From assembly GCF_025995235.1 (NCBI RefSeq), contig NZ_BAPT01000041.1, positions 1 to 64,000 of the forward strand: 64,000 bases of DNA, given 5' to 3'. Under the pieces are notes generated by a model, which was not told the origin of the DNA, did no database searches, and worked only from the letters and a program-made list of their open reading frames with translations. Positions 16,323-24,344 of the stretch are shown here, piece after piece. This DNA comes from Ameyamaea chiangmaiensis. GTDB taxonomy: Bacteria; Pseudomonadota; Alphaproteobacteria; Acetobacterales; Acetobacteraceae. The stretch's first letter is position 1. Each line of letters begins with the position of its first letter. A program made the position numbers and the translations under genes.

Positions 16323-17513
16323 ATGAACGTCCTTCCCGTTCTTTCACTTGGTTTCGGGCTTGGTCTGGCGGCGTGCACAGTGCCCCCGGCCGCGACGGAG
16401 CCCGTCAGGCCCGTGACGCGAACCGCCGGCACGTTGCTGTCCAGCACGCCGCTGGACGGTGCCCTGTCGGTTCCCGATGCGGGACGCGCGTTCGCCATCA
16501 CGTATCTCGCAACCGACGGGGTGACCGGCGCCGGACTGGTGCCCGTTACGGGCGAGGTGCTGTATCCGGACGGTCCGGCGCCCGCCGGCGGATGGCCGAT
16601 CGTCGCCTGGGCGCACGGAACCGTGGGGATCGCCGACGCCTGCGCGCCATCGCGCAATGCGCATTCCGGGCGCGACAAGACGTATCTCGGGGCGTGGCTC
16701 AAGCGCGGTTTTGCCATCGTGGCGACGGATTATCAGGGGCTGGGCGGGGAGGGAACGCACGCCTACCTCAATACCCGGGTCGAGGCCTACAGCGTGCTCG
16801 ACGCGGCTCGCGCGGCGCTGACCGGCCTGCCGGCCCTGCGCGATGCGGTGATGATCGTCGGGCAGTCGCAGGGTGCCGGGGCGGCCTTCGCGGCCGCCGC
16901 CTACGCGCCGACGTACGCGCCGACCCTCGATATACGGGGCACGGTCGCAACCGGTATCCCCTACTTCACGCCACAGATCGCGCGGGCGCTGATGACGTCG
17001 GCCGTCAACGCGCCGTCGGGTCGCGGCGTCGATCCGATGCTGGGCTATCTCTTGCTGATCGGTGCGTCGCGCGCGGGCATCGACCCGTCGTTCGATCCGG
17101 CGACGGTGTTCACGCCCCGGGCCATGTCCGCGGTGGAGACAGCGTCGAAAGAATGCCTGAAGGGCGTGGTCGACAAAGCCGAAGCGGACGGTCTGACACC
17201 GCGCAACGCGCTGAAACCGGGTGCCCTCGATGCGTTGGCACCGGCACTGGGCACCATGACGTTCCCGACGTTAAGGTTATCCGCCCCCCTGTTCGTAGGA
17301 ACCGGCACGGCGGACCGCGACGTGTCGCCGCTGGGGCAGGCGGCGCTGGTCCACGACGCCTGTGCGGCGGGAACGGTGGTTCAGGCGCACCTTTACAAGG
17401 GGCAGGACCATTCCCAAACGGTACTGGCGTCGCTTCCGGATTCGGCCGCGTTCACGAACGCGGTCATGAGCGGTCGCTCCGTGGCGCCGGCGTGCGCGCC
17501 GGTACCGAAATAA
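16323..17513 (+). CDS. Lipase-like alpha/beta-hydrolase lipoprotein (LIP family)
   Basis: Predicted envelope lipoprotein of 396 aa. The signal peptide ends in the lipobox LAAC (Cys near 19), so the mature protein should be lipid-anchored. The alpha/beta-hydrolase core shows the HGT oxyanion region (VAWAHGTVGIADACAPS), the nucleophile elbow GQSQGAGAA, a late Asp in GTADRDVSP and the His in KGQDHSQTV, consistent with a complete triad of the secretory lipase (LIP) family. GGAGGGGG precedes the ATG at 16323. It follows the exported methyltransferase-like gene by 23 bases. The natural ester substrate is unknown. Confidence 0.8.
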   Translation: MNVLPVLSLGFGLGLAACTVPPAATEPVRPVTRTAGTLLSSTPLDGALSVPDAGRAFAITYLATDGVTGAGLVPVTGEVLYPDGPAPAGGWPIVAWAHGTVGIADACAPSRNAHSGRDKTYLGAWLKRGFAIVATDYQGLGGEGTHAYLNTRVEAYSVLDAARAALTGLPALRDAVMIVGQSQGAGAAFAAAAYAPTYAPTLDIRGTVATGIPYFTPQIARALMTSAVNAPSGRGVDPMLGYLLLIGASRAGIDPSFDPATVFTPRAMSAVETASKECLKGVVDKAEADGLTPRNALKPGALDALAPALGTMTFPTLRLSAPLFVGTGTADRDVSPLGQAALVHDACAAGTVVQAHLYKGQDHSQTVLASLPDSAAFTNAVMSGRSVAPACAPVPK

Positions 17514-17563
17514 AGGCTGCGCGGCGGGTGGGCGCGCCCACCCGCCGGTCACGGCCCCCGCTA

Positions 17564-17938
17564 TCAGACGTTCGGAAACGTCCCGTTGTTGTCGGCCAGT
17601 TTCTGCCGGACTTCTTTGATCAGCCAGACATTCATCGTCGCCGTGTCGTTCTTGTCGCCGGTATAGTGCAGCTCCGTCGCCAGTTGCTGACGCGCGGTGA
17701 GGGAGCTGTCCAGACCCAGAAGCTTGAGCAGGTCGACGATCGACTCCTTCCAGTTCAGCGTCTGCCCGGACTTCGCGGCCAGACCGTTCAGGACCGCGTC
17801 GACGTCGACAGGGGTTGGTGTCGCGGCGGCCGGTGCCGCTGACGGGGTTGCAGCGGCGGGGGCCGAGCCGGGCGCGGCGGTCGTGGCCGCATTGGCATGG
17901 CCGAACAGTGCGGAAACAATCGAGCCGAAGATGCTCAT
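17564..17938 (-). CDS. DUF3597 domain protein
   Basis: Small protein of 124 aa. The N-terminus MSIFGSIVSALFG is the conserved start of DUF3597 proteins, a spacer rich in Ala, Pro and Thr occupies residues about 18-42, and the DUF3597 core follows (VDVDAVLNGLAAKSGQ, LNWKESIVDLLKLLGLDSS, ARQQLATELHYTGD, DTATMNVWLIKEV). The family has LysM-like or BON-associated relatives but no established function. AAAGGA lies eight bases before the ATG at 17938. It converges with the lipase-like gene and diverges from the small Pro/Trp-rich gene. Confidence 0.88.
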   Translation of the reverse strand: MSIFGSIVSALFGHANAATTAAPGSAPAAATPSAAPAAATPTPVDVDAVLNGLAAKSGQTLNWKESIVDLLKLLGLDSSLTARQQLATELHYTGDKNDTATMNVWLIKEVRQKLADNNGTFPNV

Positions 17939-18176
17939 GGTATGATCCTTTCAGATCGTGTGAGGGGGACAGTCCGGTCAGGTCGACGCGGAGCTTGCCA
18001 ACCCGTCGAGGGGGCGGCAGCACTACAACGAAACTGCGCCGTCATTGTGGCGCCATGTCGAGGCGGCTTCGTGAAGTTTGAACGCGAATTTAGAAAACGC
18101 GCCTTTTTCCGCCGCAAACCGTCCTGTTGTCCGCCGTAATCCCGAGCCACCGTCAGCGACACAGGAGGATACGAAG

Positions 18177-18401
18177 ATGAACGTCCGTTTCATTGCCTCG
18201 GTCGCCATCATGCTGGGTGCTCTCGGCTTCGGCCATGGCAGCGCGCATGCCTGGGGGTATTATGGCGGTCACTACTGGCACCGCCCGCATTATTGGCATC
18301 CTTACTATCCGCCACCGCCGCCGCGCCCTTGGGGGTGGTCGCGCGGTTACTGCTATGGACCGCCCCCTCCGCCGCCGCCGCCCCGTCCCTGGGGCTGGTG
18401 A
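18177..18401 (+). CDS. Small exported Pro/Trp/Tyr/His-rich protein
   Basis: Protein of 74 aa with a predicted signal peptide (MNVRFIASVAIMLGALGF, cleavage after SAHA). The mature part of about 48 residues is almost entirely Tyr, Trp, His, Gly and Pro, with two polyproline runs each followed by RPWGW: PPPPPRPWGW and PPPPPPPPRPWGW. One Cys is present. An AGGAGG site precedes the ATG at 18177 by nine bases, so translation is well supported despite the low complexity. Similar short secreted Pro/His/Trp proteins occur in acetic acid bacteria but I cannot name a function; metal binding by the His cluster or surface exposure is only a guess. Confidence 0.72.
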   Translation: MNVRFIASVAIMLGALGFGHGSAHAWGYYGGHYWHRPHYWHPYYPPPPPRPWGWSRGYCYGPPPPPPPPRPWGW

Positions 18402-18423
18402 GGGCCGCGCCGCTGGCGTCGGG

Positions 18424-19119
18424 CTACAGCAGCCCGTGCTGGCGGAAGCTCAGCCATTGTCCCGGTCCGATCACCATCATGTCGTGCAGGACGATCGACA
18501 GCGATCCCCCTTTGTCCGCGAGTTCACGGGCGAGGGGGCCGTCCCGATCGGCGATCGTGGCCAGAACCTGACCCCCTGCCGCGATGCGGACACCGATCAG
18601 GGCCGTCGCGTGGAGTGACAGCCCGCGAACGAGAACCGCGCGGACACCTGCCTCGGCCTCGAACGCCTCGTCGGCCAACAACCGATTGCGGTTGTCCAGG
18701 AACAGCATGCGAAGCTGCCCCGGCACCAGCGCACCGGCCTGCGCGTCGAAATAGGCCATCAGCCGGTCCCAGTCCCCGAGCGCCAGCCGGTCGCGCGGCT
18801 CGGGCCCGGCAAGACGTCGGGCGGCGAACACGGGCAGGCGCAGCGGCCGGATCGCGCCCTCCGGCACGCCCTCGTCCATCAGGGCGGGGCCGGGCGCCAG
18901 CAAAACCGCCGAGAGCGAGCCGAAGCGGTTGATCAGCGCCTTGGCCAGCGGCTTGGTATCGCGACGCGCGATACCGAAAAACAGCAGCATCTCCAGAATC
19001 TCGTAATCGGCGAGCGAGGCCGGCCCCGCACCGAGAACACGGTCGCGCATACGGCCGCGATGGCCCTGGGGACCTGTTCCGGCGAATGGTCGCGCCTGTG
19101 TGGCCCCGTGCTGCGTCAT
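18424..19119 (-). CDS. RadC-family paralogue lacking the JAMM metal site
   Basis: Protein of 231 aa related to RadC (UPF0758). The N-terminal helix-hairpin-helix region is seen in LADYEILEMLLFFGIARRDTKPLAKALINRFGS in register with RadC, then LRMLFLDNRNRLLADEAF and the C-terminal MMVIGPGQWLSFRQHGLL. The zinc motif H-N-H-P-x-G-D is missing; its place holds VRIAAGGQVLATIADRDG, so a JAMM peptidase activity is excluded. The reading frame is intact with normal codon use, arguing for a retained non-catalytic role. The start at 19119 is the first ATG that precedes RadC similarity. The intact RadC lies at 27.5 kb. It diverges from uvrD. Confidence 0.78.
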   Translation of the reverse strand: MTQHGATQARPFAGTGPQGHRGRMRDRVLGAGPASLADYEILEMLLFFGIARRDTKPLAKALINRFGSLSAVLLAPGPALMDEGVPEGAIRPLRLPVFAARRLAGPEPRDRLALGDWDRLMAYFDAQAGALVPGQLRMLFLDNRNRLLADEAFEAEAGVRAVLVRGLSLHATALIGVRIAAGGQVLATIADRDGPLARELADKGGSLSIVLHDMMVIGPGQWLSFRQHGLL

Positions 19120-19186
19120 GCCTGTCCGTCCTGCTGCCCCGTGATCGTTTATGCGCCGGTTCAGGTCGCCATGACCAGCGAGCGGC

Positions 19187-19215
19187 TTGGACGCGGCGTC
19201 ACATTGTCCTATAGA
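19187..19215 (+). promoter_or_regulatory. Sigma70-like promoter of uvrD, implying a leaderless mRNA
   Basis: A -35 element TTGGAC at 19187-19192 and a -10 element TATAGA at 19210-19215 are separated by exactly 17 bases. A start point seven or eight bases after the -10 falls on or next to the GTG at 19223, leaving no room for a 5' untranslated region. The elements match the consensus only partly, so this is a prediction. Confidence 0.5.
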
Positions 19216-19222
19216 ACAAAGG

Positions 19223-21439
19223 GTGACCGACCTTTTCGCCCCCGACCACACGCCGGACTACCTGACGCGCCTCAACCCGGAGCAGCGCGCCGCCATCGAA
19301 ACGACCGAGGGGCCGTTGCTCGTGCTCGCCGGTGCGGGAACCGGCAAGACGCGCGTCCTGACGTCGCGCTTTGCGCATATCCTGCTGTCGGGCCGGGCAA
19401 AGCCAAACCAGATTCTGGCGGTGACGTTCACCAACAAGGCTGCGCGCGAGATGCGCGAACGCGTCAGCGCCATTCTGGGCCAGCCTGCAGACGGCCTGTG
19501 GCTGGGCACGTTCCATGCCCTGTGCGCGCGCATGCTGCGCCGTCATGCCGAGTATGTCGACCTGACCAGCGGTTTCACCATTCTGGACACCGACGACCAG
19601 ATCCGGTTGCTCAAGCAGATCATGGAGCCATTCCGCCTCGATACCAAGCGCTGGCCGGCGCAGGGCATGCTGGGCGTGATCCAGCGGTGGAAGGATCGCG
19701 GCCTGACGCCGGAGCGAATCACCGGCGCCGAGGACAGCGATTTCGCGCAGGGCCGCGCGCAGGAAATCTACGCCGCCTATCAGGCCCGGCTGGTGCAGCT
19801 CAACGCCTGCGACTTCGGCGACCTGATGTTGCATGTGACCGAAATCCTGCGCACGCGTCCCGACGTTCTGGCGCAGTACCATCGTTTTTTCCGCTATATC
19901 CTGGTCGACGAATACCAGGATACCAACACCATCCAGTATCTGTGGCTGCGTCTTCTGGCCAAGCGCGAGGGCTTTGCCGCGAACATCTGCTGCGTGGGTG
20001 ACGACGACCAGTCGATTTATTCCTGGCGTGGCGCGGAAGTCGAAAACATCCTGCGCTTCGAACAGGATTTCCCCGGCGCGCACGTCGTGCGTCTCGAACG
20101 GAACTATCGGTCGACGGTGCAGATCCTGGGCGCCGCCAGCGGGCTGATCGCCCATAATGAAGGGCGGCTCGGCAAGACGTTGCGGCCGGGGCGCGACGAT
20201 TCAGACGGCGAGAAGGTTCAAGTCGTCGGCGTGTGGGATTCGGACGAGGAGGGCCGCGTCGTTGCCAGCCGCGTCGCGGAACTGCGGCTGGAGGGACATT
20301 CGCTGGGTGAAATGGCGGTTCTGGTGCGTGCCGGCTTCCAGACCCGCGCGTTTGAAGAGCAACTGATCGCCCAAGGTATTCCCTATCGCGTGGTCGGGGG
20401 CCTGCGTTTTTACGAACGCGCTGAAATCCGCGACGCGATGGCCTATCTCCGCGTTCTGGCCCAACCCGCCGACGATCTGGCGTTCGAGCGGATCATCAAC
20501 CTACCGCGTCGTGGCGTGGGGGCTGCGGCGTTGCAGAAATTTCGCGACATCGCACGTAGCCAGTCGGTGTCGCTCAGTGCCGCCGTCGGCATCGCGCTCG
20601 AAAACGCAACGGTCAAGGGCAAGAGCGGCGACGCCCTGCGCACGCTGATGCAGTGTCTCGCCGATGGCCGGGCGATGCTGGGTCGCGAGGGGCATATCGT
20701 GGCGGTCGAGGCCCTCCTGGAGGACAGCGGTTACGTGCCGATGTGGCGGGCCGACACGTCGATCGAAGCACCGGGACGGGTGGACAACCTGCGCGAGCTG
20801 GTGCGGGCGATGGCCGATTTCGACTCGCTCGGCGCGTTTCTCGAACATGTCTCGCTGGTCATGGACAACGACCAGGACGCGGGCGAGGCGAAGGTCAGCC
20901 TGATGACGCTGCATGGTGCGAAGGGGCTGGAATTCGACACGGTGTTTCTTCCGGGCTGGGAGGAGGGGGTGTTTCCCTCGCAGAGAACGCTGGACGAAGG
21001 TGGGCTTTCGGGGCTGGAGGAAGAGCGCCGTCTGGCCTATGTCGGCATCACGCGCGCGCGCAGGCGTGCCATCATCCTGCACGCCGCGAACCGGCGTATC
21101 TATGCGAACTGGCAGTCGTCGATGCCCAGCCGCTTCATCGACGAGCTGCCTGACGAGCATATCGAGGTCGTCGGTCAGACCAAGGCCGAGCGTCGGCGCA
21201 CCGCGCAGGCCGAATCGCTGTTCGCCGCCGGACCGATGGTGGCGCGGCGGGAGCGGAGCGGCCCGCACACGGTTTCCCCGCGGCCGGAACGGTGCGATAT
21301 CCCGCTGGGCGCGCGCGTGTTCCACCAGAAATTCGGCTATGGGATGGTCATCGGCGTCGAGCATGACCGGCTGGAAGTCAATTTCGAGAAGGCCGGGCAC
21401 AAGCGCGTCATTGCAAGTTTTGTCGAACAGGTTTCCTGA
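19223..21439 (+). CDS. uvrD: UvrD/PcrA-family ATP-dependent DNA helicase
   Basis: Superfamily 1A 3'-to-5' DNA helicase of 738 aa acting in nucleotide excision repair and mismatch repair and in clearing RecA or stalled polymerase. Motifs include the Q-region LNPEQRAAI, Walker A AGAGTGKT (residues 36-43), Walker B VDEYQDTN, DDDQSIYSWRGA, LERNYRS, the late MTLHGAKGLEFDTVFLPG and YVGITRARR, and a C-terminal Tudor-like tail (GARVFHQKFGYGMVIG) typical of UvrD/PcrA. The GTG at 19223 is chosen because the sequence in front lacks similarity and sits in a promoter. prmA follows with a one-base overlap (TGATG), so the two are coupled. Confidence 0.95.
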   Translation: MTDLFAPDHTPDYLTRLNPEQRAAIETTEGPLLVLAGAGTGKTRVLTSRFAHILLSGRAKPNQILAVTFTNKAAREMRERVSAILGQPADGLWLGTFHALCARMLRRHAEYVDLTSGFTILDTDDQIRLLKQIMEPFRLDTKRWPAQGMLGVIQRWKDRGLTPERITGAEDSDFAQGRAQEIYAAYQARLVQLNACDFGDLMLHVTEILRTRPDVLAQYHRFFRYILVDEYQDTNTIQYLWLRLLAKREGFAANICCVGDDDQSIYSWRGAEVENILRFEQDFPGAHVVRLERNYRSTVQILGAASGLIAHNEGRLGKTLRPGRDDSDGEKVQVVGVWDSDEEGRVVASRVAELRLEGHSLGEMAVLVRAGFQTRAFEEQLIAQGIPYRVVGGLRFYERAEIRDAMAYLRVLAQPADDLAFERIINLPRRGVGAAALQKFRDIARSQSVSLSAAVGIALENATVKGKSGDALRTLMQCLADGRAMLGREGHIVAVEALLEDSGYVPMWRADTSIEAPGRVDNLRELVRAMADFDSLGAFLEHVSLVMDNDQDAGEAKVSLMTLHGAKGLEFDTVFLPGWEEGVFPSQRTLDEGGLSGLEEERRLAYVGITRARRRAIILHAANRRIYANWQSSMPSRFIDELPDEHIEVVGQTKAERRRTAQAESLFAAGPMVARRERSGPHTVSPRPERCDIPLGARVFHQKFGYGMVIGVEHDRLEVNFEKAGHKRVIASFVEQVS

Positions 21440-22341
21440 TGCCCCCCCCTCGCCGCCACGCTACCGAACTCGAAACCCTCTCCGTCACCGTTCCCGAAGC
21501 CTTCGTCGAGCCGTTCGAGAATGCACTGGCGACCGTCTGCGCCACCGTCGGCATTTTCGAGGCCGATGACGCCCAGATCTGCTGGCGTATCGAAGGGGTG
21601 AAGGACATCGGCCACCGAGAGACCGAGTTGCAGTCCGCGCTGACGCTGGCGCGGCTGGTCACGGGCATCGACGCGACGCTGGAGCGCACGCGGACGGAGG
21701 CCGAAGGGTGGCTGGCCCGGACCTACGAATCGTTCCCGGCGCAGGAAATCGGGGCGCGTTTCGTGGTGCGCGGCACGCATCTGGAAGACGCCCCGCCGAC
21801 GCGTCGGCTGACGATCACGCTGGATGCCGGTATCGCCTTCGGCTCCGGCGAACATGGGTCCACCCGGGGCTGCCTGCGCGCGCTGGAACGGATCGCGCAT
21901 CGGCGACCACGACGGATCCTCGATCTGGGGTGCGGGTCGGGGATACTGGCGATGGGGGCTGCCGCCCTGCTCAAACGGCGGGTGCTGGCGGTGGACATCG
22001 AGCCCTGGTCCGTTCGCGTGGCCGCGTCGAACGCGCGTGCGAACGGCCTTGGCACTCTGGTCGAATGCCGTTTGGGGAATGGCTGGAAGACGCCCGAAAT
22101 CCGGGCACGCGCACCCTATGATCTTGTGTTCGCCAACATTCTGGCGCGTCCGCTGTGTCTGATGGCGCGTGATCTGTCGCGCAATGTCGTGCCCGGGGGC
22201 ACCGTCATTCTGGCCGGTCTTCTGGCGACCCAGGTGCGTATGGTGCTGGCGGCCCATCGCCGCCAAGGGCTGGTCCTCGAAGCGTGCCTGCGCGAAGGGG
22301 ATTGGGCGACCCTGATCCTGCGCAAACCGGCCTGGGCCTGA
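21439..22341 (+). CDS. prmA: Ribosomal protein L11 methyltransferase
   Basis: SAM-dependent enzyme of 300 aa that methylates lysines and the N-terminus of ribosomal protein L11. An N-terminal substrate-recognition domain (to about residue 100) precedes the Rossmann domain with FGSGEHGSTRGCL, a variant of the usual FGTGxHxTT block, motif I LDLGCGSGILAMGA, VLAVDIEPWSV and the catalytic-region FANILARPL. The ATG overlaps the uvrD stop codon (TGATG at 21437-21441). The Gly for Thr changes in the FGTGHHxTT block are unusual but lie in a family-specific loop. Aminopeptidase P follows after 99 bases. Confidence 0.93.
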   Translation: MPPPRRHATELETLSVTVPEAFVEPFENALATVCATVGIFEADDAQICWRIEGVKDIGHRETELQSALTLARLVTGIDATLERTRTEAEGWLARTYESFPAQEIGARFVVRGTHLEDAPPTRRLTITLDAGIAFGSGEHGSTRGCLRALERIAHRRPRRILDLGCGSGILAMGAAALLKRRVLAVDIEPWSVRVAASNARANGLGTLVECRLGNGWKTPEIRARAPYDLVFANILARPLCLMARDLSRNVVPGGTVILAGLLATQVRMVLAAHRRQGLVLEACLREGDWATLILRKPAWA

Positions 22342-22440
22342 TCCGTCGACTGCGGCTGGACCGCCGCGGCGAGGACTCGACCCTGCGGAGTGCCGGTCAT
22401 AGGATGATCGTCTTCCTCGTCTTACGAAAGGCATCCGCGC

Positions 22441-24210
22441 ATGTCGGACCTGCACCATCGTCTGCCGCGTTTGCGGACCGCGCTTGCTGACACGGGGCTG
22501 GATGGTTTCGTGCTGCCCAGAGCGGACGAGTTTCTGGGCGAGTACGTGCCCGCGTGCTCCGAGCGTCTGGCGTGGCTGACCGGGTTTACCGGCAGCGCGG
22601 GACTTGCGGTCGTGTTGCGCGATCGTGCCGCCGTGTTTTCCGACGGTCGTTATATTACGCAACTGGAGCAGCAGCTCGACCCTTCGTTGTGGGAGGCATT
22701 GCACATGACGCGCACGCCCCCCGCGGACTGGATCGCCGAGCATGCGAAGGGCGGTCGGATCGGGTATGACCCGCGCCTCATGAGTGCGGCGTCACTGGCG
22801 CCGTTCGAGGCACGGGGGATCGAACTCGTCGCTGTGAAGGCCAATCCCGTCGATCCGTTGTGGAACGACCGGCCGGCTGCGCCGCACGGACCGGCACTGC
22901 GCCATCCGCTCGACCATGCGGGCGAGGCGAGCGCAGACAAACGCGCGCGGATCGCACAGGCCCTGCGGGCGGCAGGTGACGACGGCGCCATTCTGGGCGA
23001 TCCCGCGTCCGTCGCCTGGCTTTTGAACATTCGCGGCACGGATGTGCCCTATACGCCGCTCCTGCTCGCCTTTGCCGCAATCGACGCCGATGCCGGTGTC
23101 GATCTGTTCGTCGATCCCGGGCGTCTGGACGCGGAGACGAACGCGTGGCTGGGGGACGTGCGCCTTCATGCGCCGGAGGACCTGCCGAACTGGCTGTCGC
23201 GTCAGACGGGCCGGACCGTTCGGGTGGATCCGTCCGCGACGTCCGTGTGGTTCGCCCAGCGTCTGGAGGCCCATGGCGCGCGAGTCCGTCACGATTCCGA
23301 TCCGTGCCTGTTGCCCAAGGCGCGCAAGAACGCCGTGGAAATCGACGGTGCCCGCAGCGCCCACCGCAAGGACGCCGTCGCGGTCTGTCGCTTTCTGGCC
23401 TGGGTGTCGCGTCACGGACGTGGCGTGGGCGAGGCGGCGCTGGCCGATCGGCTGGACGCGTTCCGGCGCGACGAACCGACCTATCGCGGCGAGAGTTTCG
23501 CCGCGATTTCCGGCACCGGGCCGAACGGCGCGATCATTCACTACCGCGCCAGGGCGGGACGCGACCGGGTCATGGCGGCTGACGAGATCTACCTGATCGA
23601 CAGCGGCGGGCAGTATCCCGAGGGGACGACGGACATTACGCGTTCGATCTGGACGGGGCCGGGCGTCCCGCCTGAGGGACTGCGCGAGGTCTATACCCGT
23701 GTCCTGAAGGGAAATCTCGCGCTGGGGGCCGCCACGTTTCCGACCGGAACGACCGGTCACAGGCTCGATACGCTCGCGCGTCACAGCCTGTGGGAAGCGG
23801 GCCTCGATTATGACCACGGCACGGGCCATGGCATTGGAAGCTATCTCTCGGTGCATGAGGGGCCGTGCAACATTTCCGCATCCCCCCGTCCCGTGCCGCT
23901 CGAGCCCGGGATGATCATCTCGAACGAGCCCGGATTTTACCGCCCCGGCGCGTTCGGCATGCGGCTGGAGACATTGCTGCTGGTCACGCCGAGCGACGCG
24001 GGCCAGGACGGCCGGTCGTTTCTCAGGTTCGAAACGTTGACGCATGTGCCATGGGATCGTGCGCTGATCGACGTGACATTGCTGACGCAGAATGAATGCC
24101 ATGCGCTGAATATCTATCATGCGGCAGTCGCGGAGCTCGTTCTGCCGTTTTTGAATGATGAGGAAAAACAGTGGATTATGGATGCGTGCTCACCGTTGAG
24201 CGCCGGATAA
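22441..24210 (+). CDS. pepP: Xaa-Pro aminopeptidase (M24B, long form)
   Basis: Dinuclear metallopeptidase removing N-terminal residues before proline, 589 aa. It has the three-domain architecture of the long aminopeptidase P: two creatinase-like N-terminal domains (to about residue 310), the pita-bread catalytic domain and a C-terminal M24_C extension (FETLTHVPWDRALID onwards). Metal ligands are visible in LIDSGGQYPEGTTDITRS (two Asp), GHGIGSYLSVHEG (His), SNEPGFY (Glu) and RFETLTHVP (Glu). GAAAGG precedes the ATG at 22441 by ten bases. There is no signal peptide, so it is cytoplasmic. Confidence 0.94.
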   Translation: MSDLHHRLPRLRTALADTGLDGFVLPRADEFLGEYVPACSERLAWLTGFTGSAGLAVVLRDRAAVFSDGRYITQLEQQLDPSLWEALHMTRTPPADWIAEHAKGGRIGYDPRLMSAASLAPFEARGIELVAVKANPVDPLWNDRPAAPHGPALRHPLDHAGEASADKRARIAQALRAAGDDGAILGDPASVAWLLNIRGTDVPYTPLLLAFAAIDADAGVDLFVDPGRLDAETNAWLGDVRLHAPEDLPNWLSRQTGRTVRVDPSATSVWFAQRLEAHGARVRHDSDPCLLPKARKNAVEIDGARSAHRKDAVAVCRFLAWVSRHGRGVGEAALADRLDAFRRDEPTYRGESFAAISGTGPNGAIIHYRARAGRDRVMAADEIYLIDSGGQYPEGTTDITRSIWTGPGVPPEGLREVYTRVLKGNLALGAATFPTGTTGHRLDTLARHSLWEAGLDYDHGTGHGIGSYLSVHEGPCNISASPRPVPLEPGMIISNEPGFYRPGAFGMRLETLLLVTPSDAGQDGRSFLRFETLTHVPWDRALIDVTLLTQNECHALNIYHAAVAELVLPFLNDEEKQWIMDACSPLSAG

Positions 24211-24344
24211 TGTGACCCGTGCCCACCTTTGCGCTCCCGGCGGCTGGGCCTACCACCATTGGCATGCCCTCTCGGCGGATCGCGCCGGGGCAAAGCAGGG
24301 AGACGGTCCCGACGCAACCGGGACCAAATGCGAGGAGAATTCTC

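Noticed and set aside
16373..17842. A 489-codon plus-strand frame over the lipase-like gene
   Set aside because: It is the out-of-frame reading of that gene in GC-rich DNA; the lipobox and the triad are in the other frame.
18300..18400. CCG/CCN repeat resembling a short tandem array
   Set aside because: It is the polyproline coding part of a small exported protein; there are no spacers and it is not a CRISPR.
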